DNA from: Wuchereria bancrofti
Lineage: Eukaryota > Nematoda > Chromadorea > Rhabditida > Onchocercidae
Direction of reading: 5' to 3'
DNA: 64,000 nucleotides
Assembly (NCBI GenBank): GCA_005281725.1
Contig: SSBO01000012.1
Location: 20,972,779 to 21,036,778, forward strand
A model generated the notes under the pieces. That model searched no databases, was not told where the DNA came from, and saw only the letters and a list, made by a program, of their open reading frames with translations. A program made the translations under genes and the position numbers. Below are positions 52,923 through 64,000 of this stretch, piece by piece. Position 1 is the stretch's first letter, and each line of letters starts with the position of its first letter.

Positions 52923-55900
52923 TTAGACAATCATTTTAATTTTTCTGAAATAAAGACTTAAATTGGCAAATCGAGTCTTTTGTAGTAGTGGTAGATTAGT
53001 GGTAAGGAGAGCAACACTATGACTATCACACATTGAGAAAATCCGAAACAAAGCAAGCGATAAGCATTCAGCATCTTCCAAACATTCCGAAATAATGAAG
53101 GGTGCTATCTGAAATAACAACAGTCGATTAGTCCCAAATAAGAAATAAATAATAACAGTTAAGGGATTAACAGATTCGTTCAAATACAATGCACCATAAC
53201 TTTTATATTAGACTTATGATTTGTATCAAAGTTTTACAAAGATAAGTAGCAAATGTTCTTCAAAATTAATCAGTGCACATCTGAAGCTTGGTGCATTTGC
53301 TTTGGTGGCCAAATACACTTGCACTTTCCAGTAAATATCTCTTATTAAATGTTAATTATTTAGTTCAAAGACAATATAAATTTCGAGAAGTACATTTTCC
53401 TAGATTAACGGATATTTCGAGCCGGGAATATTATATTTTGAATTTGGAATCTTAGAATTTTAGAAATGATAGGGTCTCATTAAATTAAGGGAGAGCAAAA
53501 GAAGAGATAGGGGAAAAAAGAAGGAAAAAAAATGAACTTTCTGCTTTAATCCATTCTACCTATAGCAAAAATAGCAAAAATCAATATATTTGGTAAACAC
53601 GATCATATGTTTCCTATTTCTTTCTATTCATCTAATCATATGATTCCTCTTTCTTCCTATTCCTTCTTATTTCTTTTATATGGAATTGATAAAGTTTGGT
53701 TATTTAGAGGTGTCAGATTTTTTTTTTCAAGTTTTTTCCGTTAGTCATTAAAGTATTCAATCTAGATTTTTTTTAAGTTTGTTAGTTCTTTCCTTTCTTT
53801 TTGTACTTTGGATTTGTGGATTAGTTTTTCCTTTGTTTAGTCCTTGAGCTAGTGTCCTCTAATATGAAGGAGACAGAGGGAGAAAGTGTTTACGAGACAC
53901 TGCTCCACTAATTCTTACACTTTGGTAAAAGTACAAAAATTTGAAGCATCCAGCTTTTGAACGTCTGATAAATATGATAAGGTGGTATACTGTGTTGATG
54001 GTAATAATTTTTTTCTTTTATTTCCTCACATTTTCCCTCGCTTCCTTCTCTTTTACTTTCTCCCATTTTCTTCTCCTCCTTGTAAATTTTTTCGTATTAT
54101 CTAATTGTTTTTCATCATTTTCTCTTCACGAAAAATAATACAATGAATTCTGGTTTTAGATCTTCATTTAAATGCTGAGATCTAAAAACAAGGAAAAAAG
54201 AAAATCATCCTCACTAGGCCACTAAGAAAAATTTTTTGCTGCAAAGAAAAAACAAAACTATGAAATATAATAAGAAAACACAAGTATTTTATGGGTAATG
54301 ATAGAAAAAAAAACCTACCCGGGAAAACGATCGTTCGTATTTTACCATTTCGCCAGCAACTTTAGCAAATCCATAAGAAAGGTAACGAGTAAATTGAGGA
54401 TTGATTGTCCGTGTATCATTTACATATTTCTGAATAGCTCGTCCAACACATACAAACAAGTTTATGTACAACGAGCACTGATCATTAATCACAGAATGGG
54501 CACCAAATCGTAGACAATCCTGAAAAGCAAAAAATTTTATTAAACCCAAATATTCCAATCATGAAAATCAATGTCGACTTCATTTCTATTAAAAGGCTGA
54601 AAATAACCTGATCTACACCATCTCAATTGAATTCCTTTTCATTTTCCAACAAACTGTTTTCCTTATATTAAACTAATGCTGAGTTACTTTTTATTTTCCA
54701 ACTGAAATCAAATCTTTACTGTAACAAAAGGATGCATTATTATTCTACAATCACTTCTCAGGGCTATGTCATTCCTTATTTTCTTCATCTTTAATATAGA
54801 CTTCCCAGGGGTCTATAATCCGCAATGTAATCACAGTGATCCAAATATCAGTATAATTCTCAGAATTTGGAGTAAATCTTTTACATTTCTGCACAACTTA
54901 TTTCCTTGACATGTAGAATGGTTTATATTGTAAGCTTTTCTTTACAAGAAAGGTTTCTATAAAGTAAATCTTCGTATTTTCTTAAATTTGTTTTCCTTCA
55001 CATTCCAACTCTCTATTAAACAGGAGAGAAGATACGGGCACTAGAAGTGCAGCTCCCATCTATTACATGCTTTTCCTTACAAAATTATCTATATTCTATA
55101 AGATTTGTATTTTGCAGAAGATTTCAAATTCAATCACTGGAATTCAAAGGCCTGTGGAAATATTTATTTTTGATTGTAAGATCTGGTTTACTACCACGAA
55201 AAGATAAAAACGCTAATACGATACACAGTTCGATAGGTATCAAAAGCTTAATATAAGCTAAGAAAATATTTCATCCCAAAGAATATGTACGGTTAACTAT
55301 AAAATTAATTATAATGCTTACCAGAAGAAGAGAAAGAGTTCTGCGTAGTGCTATAAAATTTGAGGATAACGATTCACAGTTCACTGCAAGAACTGTTAAA
55401 GCAAATGATACAAAATCTCTCTCATATGCACTACCAGTGGCGACCTGAAAAGTGCTAAAAGTTCAAACTATTAATTAAATTCATACAATCTGTTGCATAT
55501 GACAGATGGAACAAATAATGAAATTACATCTAGATGAGATCAACCATTTATAGTCGAGCATTTGATCAAATTAGGATAAATTTGATATAAGCAGAGAGGG
55601 AGATAGTAAAGTGTAGCCTGTAAAAGAACCTACCGGAAGAATATGCCTTAGAAAATCAACAGCTATCAAATAGTCTCTTCCAGCAATATCTACTACTATT
55701 TCCAATACATCTTTAAGCACAGCGAATAATAGTTTTCTCTTTTCTTCATTTTGATGTTTTGCCAATGCAAAATATAATGCAAATTTTTTCGATGCTTGAA
55801 GATTGTGCGAAGATGAGTGTAGCAGGTTTTTCAACTAGAATAAATAATTATTAGATAGCTTAGAACATTGTTATTGGCCGACGTACGCTGAACTGATAAA

Positions 55901-58900
55901 GAACCAAACTCTGATACTACACAAAGTACGGTAACAAAATAAATTTATTTAACTGCTTCAACAGTTGGTTCATTGAATCAAATGTTAATATCATGAGACA
56001 GTTAATTGAATAGAGAATAATACTAACCATTTCCACGGATGCAATACTGATAACTTCGTTAATAATGGATTCATCATAGAGCTCGAAATATTTAACATAT
56101 TTCCAGGAAATGATATGCTCAAGTTTACCTCTTTTTACCATCCATAAAATGGATCTTTTCAGCAACTGTGACAACTGCTCTGATATTATTCCAAGCTCTA
56201 TCAGTCTATCTGGGTGTTTACAAAGAGTTTTGCATAGCTGAAACTGATTTATAGTTTGTTGTATCTAAAGTCGTAACATGCAAAGATTTTTCTCAATAAA
56301 TTTCTTTTTCTCAGATTTTTTATTGCCAGTCTGAAAGTAGAATTGCTAAATTCTGAGAAGTTATCAAACAAATCAGTATTCTAATTAAATTATGGTAAGA
56401 GTTTCAGCATTACAAGTTTTATGTAAAAGTACAACAGTAATGTATTCTCGTTTTACTTAGTAAGAACTTAATTTTCGTCTCGATTTTTTCGTCTAACATG
56501 AAAATTACACATGTTTTGAACAAAAAATACTTCCTTTCGAAGTCTTTTTGTTCAAAATTTTCACTAAATTCGGTAGCAAAATAAAAAAAATCTTTACTTG
56601 ATCAGCATTTGTGACATGCTCTGCTATATTTTGAACCTCTTTTTCACTTACTGTCGTATCATTATCTTGCAAAGTTTTCACAACTGATAATACTGATAAA
56701 GATGACTCAAAAAGAGATAATTTCATTGCATCCATGCAATCGAGAGGAGAGATCAATCCATAAACATGTTGGAAAACCTACGAAAAAAAAAGATAGAATA
56801 GTAGCAAGAAAACCAAACTGTCATTAATTAAGCATAGAAAAATTCGCAAAGATTTTGCCGGTTTTCTATGAAAAATATTCCATATAACAGAGAAATAAAT
56901 CAAAAACAGCCTCTCTCATATATACATTTATATTTATTAAAAAGATTTCAACTTTGTGTAAGATTACCTCTTCAGCAGAAATTCGTAATGCGCTGTTTTC
57001 TCCTGTATTCATTTCGCAATGAATTTCATCAAACGTATCACATAGCGGTTTTAAAAAGTAGTATTCCTCTTCAATTAAAGGTCTTTGTACCGCAGCTTTC
57101 AACATAGCATCAGACTACAAAATATTTCCCACGATTGTTTATTATATTTCATTAATCATAATCCAATTACCAAACACCATGCTATATCATTTCAAAATTT
57201 CTTTTTTGGTATTGGAGAAATTAATTTCACTTTAAAATTTTAACACTGCAACATTCCGAAAATATCCAACTACCTGTTGTTAGATGATTTAGAGATTTAT
57301 TAGGGACTTAAATAAATAATAAACACCAGCTTTTATAGAGTCTACTAAAAACGAAAAAGAACCTTGACAGAAAGCATATCACGACTGCAATCACTAAGCA
57401 GGAATTCTTTAACTAGGATTTGCGTGCTTTTTGAGTAATTATTCGAGCAACCACATCGAAGTAAAATCATGATATATTTTTTTAGTAATTTTCCTTTAAC
57501 GCTGTTTATTAAAATACGAAATAATTTCGTATCCGATCTAAAATGATAGCTGATAGGCTAGAACGGTGATGTTTTTTTAAAAACAGTAATGTTTTAACAA
57601 AAAAATTTTCATAAAACCCATAATTTCTGAAAATTTTAGGAAGAAAACATTGGAACAGTAAGCTGTACTTCATGCATTGCTCAACTCAGACACGAACTTT
57701 TCTTAGAATAAATCCCAAAAGTAACCTCATTATCGACAAAGTACTTTCAATCGCAATTTCAAACAGTTCTGACGATATGCAAGGAATCAACGTGATCAGA
57801 ACACAAAATAATGCCACTCGCAATGAAACTGGTAAAGATTTTAACGAATATCCTTTTCCACAAATTGACTGAACAATCTGGCAAAATTTCTTATCAGACA
57901 ACAAAATATGATGTGAAGCCGGAACGAATGAAGACATTATTATTTTCCAAGAACTGCAATAATATAATTCTTATGTAAATATTATTCATTAAAAATAATT
58001 CGCACAAAAGAAGAAATATCCCAAAAATTATGAACTTTTTTATAAGCTATATTGACATCCTTAATGCTCCCTATTCAATTTTTCAAAAAATGGGAAGGAA
58101 TTTATTAATACGTTTACTTTCCCTTCCACAAATTCGCATTTATTTCGACAACTATATGAGAATGCGAAAGGAATATACATATACATCCAATCCTTGAGGT
58201 AAGAGAAAACGAAATCATTAAGTTCCAGACTTGAAATTAAATAGATCCTAATCATGAATCAAGATGATCAATCAATACTTCCAGATCTAACATGAAATTG
58301 GAAAAATATCAAAAATACAGAAAACTTACTTTAATTCATCTTCATAGCTCTTATTTGATATGGATAATATTTCTACAATATTTTCTCTGATCCATATTCC
58401 AACATTTCCTTTTTGCTGAGAAAAATTTTCATCTATTAATAATGATAGATTCAACAGCAAACATCGAAAAAAAGGCTGAATTACTTTGGAAACATAGGCA
58501 TAAGTTAATCTTGAATGACGAAATATCGATTGGATTAGCAAATACAGCTGAAAGCATACACACTTGAAAAAGCAATAAGATTTCATTACTTTGACAACCA
58601 TCAAGGTGAGCTATATAATGCTAAATTACAATATTATTGAAGTCTTTAAATCAACTTTAAAAATCAGTATGATTTTTTCCGATTAAAAAAATAAAATCAG
58701 TATCTCAGAACATACAAAGATTTCTAATTACTAAATGCTTTCTAAACATAAACGTTTCAAAACTTTTTGAAAAATTACGTCATTGTTCTCCAGATGGAAG
58801 GTAATCAGAATATTTAATAGCATTTCGCTCTGGTTCGGTTGGCAGTGTGACAAAAGTATGCCCAAGTTCGCTTTCAACAATACCAGAAACTAAAAAAGAA

Positions 58901-60494
58901 AAAATTTAATCGGAAATCATTAATGTCTACATATCTTCATAGATAGACAAAAATCGTGGTTTATAATTAAAATACAAAAAAAAAAGATTGCAAGAAACGA
59001 ATGTTATTTGATATTGTCTAATAAAAGATACCTGCTTTCGGGTGCTAAGTGAAAGATCATCACTTTCTTTAAGATTACTCAAAGAATTTTCTAAACATTG
59101 CATATGTTGCGTACAGTCGAAATCCAATGAACTCATAACCAAAACAGTACATAAATTGAAGTGAGCTGACTTCATGCATACCTGATAAAAAGGTAGAATA
59201 ACTTACCAGCATAAATAGTAAAATGAAATGGACTAAATTTTGCAAATAGTTAATACAGTGAAAAAAACTGCAGTGTCGGTTAAAATGGAGAAGTCTGAAT
59301 ATAGATTGCAGAACTTTTATAAAATCTTTAATGAAGAGATAGTCAATTCCAAAATATATGAATAATAAGTTACATAAGATGATAAGACAAAATGGTTAAT
59401 TTGCCAATGAACAAACTAAATTTAGGGCATTTGCGCAAGACTATGATTTGAGAAATTTAAAACATTCTTAAAAGTACCACTTTTCTTTTTTTTTTGCTGT
59501 CAGAAACCTGAATAATATCTATCAAGGAAATGTCAAAGAAAATATAACAAACTTCTGGAAGTAATAATTTATTCCAAACATTTCGAAGAGTTTCTCGATC
59601 GTATTCGTCAGAATAAGCGCCCAGAAGAGCGACTGAGTAGAAGATTACTTCGGCAACAACAGAAGCTATGGAATATTGTTTCATAAGACAAAGATGGCAA
59701 TAAACTTGCGGAAGAATTTCATGAAGCAATAACTGGAGTTGTTTATTTTGCAACAAATCTGTACAACATATAAGATGTTTCAGTAGAAAACAGTGATTTC
59801 TGAAAATAAAAAGCATAAGAAGTTACCTCGATAACTTTTTTCTTTTTTTTTCTAGAATATATTAGTTTCCTTCGCAGTCAAGTTGTCATAAGTGGTGTTA
59901 GTAAAAAAGGCAAAGCCATCTTTGCGTTTTCAAGTTTCATTTAAATTTTATTCAAAATAATTTTAACACAACCTCAATTACCTCATAAAATCAATTGACA
60001 AGCAGACAAGGTTTCCAATTCGCATGAAATTAAAGCTATACAGAAACATGAAAACACACTGAAATTCTTAAAAATATCAAACCTTATTCCTGAAGTGTTT
60101 TGCAAGAGAAAATCAATCCATTTTTTGACATAACTGCAAACAGTTGAAAAACTCATAACGACGAATTCTTTTCGTAAATATGTCAGGAATATTTCATTCA
60201 TTTCAAAATCTGGGCACTCCACCGACAGATCCGAAATTGCTTGTAAACAGAGATCTATCTGACCATTAGCGAATATTTTTAAAAGCTGTTCTAAAATGAA
60301 TTAAGTTTTGATTAAAATATCATCGCCTGCACAAATTTAAAATTCAAACTCTTGCGAATTTATTCATGCAATAAACTTGAATGGTGTATCACTTTAAAAT
60401 ACTTACAGAGCAGAAAAATACAAAACTTACGTGGAAGCGTACTACTCTCATTCTTCAGTATGTTGTATATTTCTTGTTTATTATACAGTTTTGC
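52923..60494 (-). CDS. Urb2/Npa2-like ribosome-biogenesis protein (start not fixed)
   Basis: Fifteen exons in phase: 60494-60431, 60290-60083, 59799-59553, 59181-59032, 58889-58779, 58610-58330, 57953-57726, 57537-57363, 57114-56968, 56777-56598, 56264-56028, 55834-55634, 55444-55322, 54519-54319, 53108-52923; 912 residues plus an unresolved N-terminus. It is almost entirely helical and leucine-rich, with no signal peptide or membrane segment. The last two exons (LSYGFAKVAGEMVKYERSFS, IAPFIISECLED, then FRIFSMCDSHSVALLTTNL and FANLSLYFRKI) resemble the C-terminal Urb2/Npa2 domain. Members of that family act in the nucleolus on early 60S precursors. The rest is too divergent to assign by eye. 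The first listed exon lacks an ATG; a candidate start exon lies at about 60589-60560 (ATG after TTTCTCAAG), but its donor is weak. A generic helical-repeat protein is the alternative. Confidence 0.6.
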
Positions 60495-60724
60495 CTAAAG
60501 GATGAGAAATTTTAGAAAAAACAAAAATAATATCTAAAAAACCGAAGAACAAGCAAAACAAAATTTCAACATTCTTGAGAAAAAATTAATTAAAAATCCA
60601 AAATATGTGATTTCGCTGCTATGGTCTTTTTTATTAGTTTTTTTGACATGTTTCCAAATCAGCCCATAATGCTACCTTTTGATCAGATTAGAAAGTTTTT
60701 TTTCTTAAAATATAATGAATTACA
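60495..60724 (-). other. short intercistronic region between VHL and the Urb2-like gene
   Basis: About 230 bases, T-rich on the minus strand, with two acceptor-like sites (TTTTCTCAAG near 60591 and CCTTTAG at 60495). The spacing and content are what a nematode operon with spliced-leader addition to the downstream gene would show. Confidence 0.4.
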
Positions 60725-62493
60725 TCAATCTTCTTCGATATTTTCGACCTGATTTTCGACTTCCCTCCGTTCAGCGCCATCGTCTTCGAGTGGCTCTTGC
60801 AGTCTAACATTGTTATGATTTGGACGCAAAAGATTACGTGAAGTGGATAAAAAATTCAATGCCTCCTGATATATTCGCTTCCGCCGGATGTAAAAATAGA
60901 TGTCAAACTAAACAAATTATAATTAAAACAATTTAAAAAAAATTTTAACAGTGTACTTTACCCAAACATCATCTGTTACAATAAATACAAATTTATTGAT
61001 TTATAGATCATTAAGACATGCACTGAACACAAACTAAATGAAATTAACATATTGTGCGAGTAGAAACACTTATGAATTAAGCCAAAGCACTCTATATTAT
61101 ATGTACATGAAAACAAATAAGCAGATGCATAGTTAGCTTTCCACTAATATTTTCTATTCATATAGGTTTATTTTAAGCAAATAAAATAAACCTATACATA
61201 TCAAAATACAAATTCAAAACAGAAAAGGCAAACCTTTACAAGTTCTGGGACAGGAAGCCAATACAACGCGTACTGCTGCTTATAAAATAATTCTCCGATA
61301 TGCTCAACAGCTGCTTCAAACAACGTAGGCACTACAAAAATATATCAGAAAAAATACAGAAACAATAATTTTGAAAAGCAAAAACCGCTATTCCAAATAA
61401 TTTTCTTCATTAACATTTGAATTTTACACCATAAAAAAGTCAGTATTTAATGTTTTGACAAAATTATATCCAATCTAACTGTCTTAAAAATTATTGCCAT
61501 AGTTCGTCTACAATAAATATGAAAAAAAAAAAATGAATGACGACGTATACATCAATTTTTCCTTTCATTTATGTAATGTTAAATTGTGTTGAAGCCATCA
61601 TTTCCCTCCGTAATTCTGCCAATTTCATCAAATTTGGAATATTATTACCAAATTAATTGAAAAGTCACTGAGAACATTCTAGGAAGTGTAAAACCTTTCT
61701 GAGTGATGAAAACAATTGCTGTATGAGGGAGATGCCTAGTGATAGCAAAAACTTCAGTACGACCAGGTAAAAACTGTGCAGCTGCACCGTTTCGTATAAA
61801 TCGCGCTATCCAATAATGTCCTGCAGCATGGAACAGTGTAATTAATTAGAATACGAATTAAATTTCCAATCCTATTCAAAAAACTTGAACGGTCCAAAAT
61901 TAAAACAGATTCAGGTATTGTGATGAAATCATGCGTCAAAATTGCCCGCAGTTTAAGTACTAATACAAGATCACAAGAACTATCTTTACAGCAGAATTTG
62001 CTTAAAGTATATGAAGTTAGAGATACTTACCAATAAATGTGGTTAATTTTACTACTTTACGCGAGCCAAGCTTCAAGTAATAAACTAAATTACCCTGAAA
62101 AAAGGAACTGCAGATTGAAAATTCTAGCGAGAATATTAACACAATCACTCCTATCTGCGTCTTAATCTTTAATAGAAATCGATGGAGTTTGTTGATAATT
62201 GATATTATTCTTTTATGGTCAGAATATCTCACATTGATAATACATAAAATAACCCAAATTATAGATAGTAATAAATAAGCTAACATAAGCATCTATTTGA
62301 ATTTCAATGTGTTCGCGTAATAAAGTATTACATACACAACACTTACTCGAAAATCAATCCAGTAAAGATCAACAGTATCGTTGGAATTATTGATGAATCG
62401 AATGTTTACTTCCTCAACGTTCCTAACAGACCTATACCCGGGGTTGAGAATCTTGTCCACAATAAATGAATCAATTCGAAATTCACTTGACAT
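60725..62493 (-). CDS. vhl-1: von Hippel-Lindau protein homologue
   Basis: Substrate-recognition subunit of a cullin-2 E3 ligase; it binds prolyl-hydroxylated HIF-1 and sends it for degradation in normal oxygen. Five exons: 62493-62347, 62094-62031, 61820-61695, 61331-61234, 60907-60725; total 205 aa, close to human VHL (213). The beta domain is clear: VNIRFINNSNDTVDLYWIDF, then LVYYLKLGSRKVVKL and TTFIGHYWIARF, then TEVFAI. The hydroxyproline pocket is kept as Tyr55, His72 and Trp74, while the position of human Ser111 is Thr68. The alpha domain, which binds elongin C, follows as PTLFEAAVEHIGELF and FDIYFYIRRKRIYQEA, then an acidic tail. The ATG at 62493 is the first in frame and starts a short N-terminal extension. 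It lies 515 bases after TCTP and about 230 before the next gene on the same strand. Confidence 0.9.
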
Positions 62494-63007
62494 CTACTAT
62501 GATAACTCAACAATAACCCACTCCTGAAGCTAAATTTCTCAGATAAAAAAACTTTCGCAAGTGTTTCACTCCGCACAACATTGGACAAAATTGCCAAATG
62601 AAAACAAATCATGCGAACCTTTTAGAGTCAAAACCATCTGCACATTTCAGTTCAGTAACATACCCCACCACTAATCTTGTTACTCAAACGATTTCATCAA
62701 CTTCGAGTCAACTACTAGTCTCATGATGGAAAAAAACAAGCCAATTACTACAGGAAATAAGATTATATCGATCACTAATATCTTTCCACATGAAACGCAC
62801 ATCGAAATTTACTCGAAACCAACTTTGCACCCCTCCAAACTGATAATTTTTTGTATGAAGTCTTGGAAAACGAAATGGCTTACAGAACCAATTTAGGAAG
62901 AATTATTCATTGCCAACATATTTATCCAGCACATTTTCATACAATTACTTAAAGAGTGAACATAAAACAACAAGCAAGAAGGGAATGCAGTTGATGCCAA
63001 TCAAAAA

Positions 63008-63879
63008 TCATTGTTTTTCTTCAACAAGTGCCTCCTTCACAAGCATCAAATAGGGTACCTCACCTTCTTCTTCATCTCGATATTCTACTACAGCTACTTG
63101 CCCCTCACCTTGACCTTCGGCCATACGCTCGCCTAGAAACGCAATTTATTCAAATCATGTTTGTTAAGCATGTTATAGAATTCAGCAAGACGACCAACAG
63201 AAAGTTGATAATAGCGTAATAAACCTAAGCTTTATTTTTCCAAATGTTTGAAATCAATTTTGCTTCAATAAATTAAAAGTTGTACAAAATCAGACAGCAA
63301 ATAACATGCCGATGAAGAACTGCAACTGTTTAAATCGGTCCTTGCTCAAAAGTGATACGACCCAAGCTTGAATCTTCCGCTTAAATTCGCTAATTTCTGC
63401 TTCAGATTTGCCATTTTTTTGCATCAGTTCAACTACTTTTTTCATAAATGACTTGCAGTACGACTTAAAGGTAGCCAAATCCTCATAACAGTTCATTTCC
63501 TGCAAAAATCTGAATAACCTAAGAAAACTAAATAAAAAAAAAAGAAAACTAAATAGTTCTAGAAACAGTAAAATTAACTTCGAAATCCAGGCATATCAAC
63601 ATGAACATTCCAAATCCACAGAAAATTTTAAATCGATACGTGAAATGCAGTTATATGAGCAGTACTGAAACATTACTTGTAGCCGATGGTTGAGCACAAA
63701 ATCGATACCCCGTTCAACACATTCCTCACTACCTTCATCGCCATCTTCACCTTCCGTTGAAGGATTTGCACCAGCAAGCTGAATTTCTCCTTCCCTCCTT
63801 ACTACTTGCCGTCCTTTGAATTCCCAAATCAATCCATCTACTAATTTCATTGGGAACGAGTCCGACGCAAGTTCGTCAT
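63008..63879 (-). CDS. tct-1: translationally controlled tumour protein (TCTP), 5' end outside window
   Basis: Small, abundant, calcium-binding growth protein, also released by filarial worms, where it acts as a histamine-releasing factor homologue. Three exons are present: 63879-63677, 63499-63310 and 63132-63008, giving 172 residues plus the split first codon. Only about ten N-terminal residues are missing, in an exon beyond 64000 or not recognisable in 63880-64000. The sequence shows DELASDSFPMKLVDG, the flexible acidic loop (EGEDGDEGSEE), CVERGIDFVLNHRL, the helical hairpin EMNCYEDLATFKSYC to LLSKDRFKQLQFFIG, and the C-terminal VAVVEYRDEEEGEVPYLMLV. It is essentially the filarial form, with an ERMAEGQGEGQ insertion near the C-terminus. 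The last intron begins with GC. The symbol follows the C. elegans name. Confidence 0.95.
63133..63309 (-). other. GC-AG intron in TCTP
   Basis: The exon ends TTCATCG and the intron starts GCATGT at 63309. It ends TTTCTAG at 63133. The split glycine codon (G + GC) joins FFIG to ERMAEG, in frame to the stop. The nearest GT, four bases on, breaks the frame. Confidence 0.75.
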
Positions 63880-64000
63880 CTAAATGCAGGTATTCAATTA
63901 AATATTTTTTATGAATCATTTTACAATAGAAAATCACTGAGAAAAGTAAATCATATTCCAAAATCAGATATTTAAATCTGTTTCACCTCGATAGTATGGA

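Noticed and set aside
54298..57872. Several + strand frames across 54.3-57.9 kb
   Set aside because: Antisense shadows of the Urb2-like exons on the minus strand.

Overview
The window is nuclear DNA from a nematode, most likely a filarial (onchocercid) one. It is very AT-rich and full of homopolymer runs. Genes are split into short exons by 50-1700 base introns with T-rich 3' splice sites. The partial TCTP gene at the right edge reads like the filarial form. I reconstructed the exons by hand from splice sites and reading phase, and phase closes across every gene described as complete.

Layout, left to right. 1458-4330 (-) is a RagC/D GTPase (ragc-1 type, 348 aa). 5780-8302 (-) is a CDK1/2-family kinase of 326 aa with an atypical PSTAIRE helix. 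10442-15397 (+) is MCM7 (733 aa), divergent from the kinase. 16551-20615 (-) is a 536-aa protein of repeated PDZ-like modules. 21826-26046 is a degenerate BEL/Pao-like LTR retroelement of composite, partly inverted structure, with an assembly gap of 11 N in its left LTR. 29807-40362 (+) is a diacylglycerol kinase of the theta/DGK-1 type (968 aa; three C1 domains, RA region, catalytic domain). 45449-46903 (+) is a 76-aa single-pass membrane protein. 50776-51966 (-) is a 111-aa secreted cysteine-rich protein built from four small exons, one of only 21 bases. 52923-60494 (-) is a 15-exon protein whose C-terminus resembles Urb2/Npa2 ribosome-biogenesis factors. 60725-62493 (-) is VHL (205 aa). 63008-63879 (-) is TCTP, lacking only its first exon, which lies beyond the window.

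TCTP, VHL and the Urb2-like gene lie head to tail on one strand, with gaps of about 515 and 230 bases, which fits a nematode operon. RagC (TORC1 nutrient signalling), VHL (HIF turnover), CDK/MCM7 (cell cycle and replication), TCTP and Urb2 (growth and ribosome production) are housekeeping functions. DGK-1 dampens diacylglycerol signalling, for example in neurons.

The points most worth a second look are the inverted composite retroelement, the unrecognised secreted cysteine-rich micro-exon gene, three GC-AG introns, an in-frame candidate cassette exon in the DGK gene, and the candidate operon. The long intervals at 26-29.4 kb, 40.4-45.4 kb and 46.9-50.8 kb show no recognisable gene.
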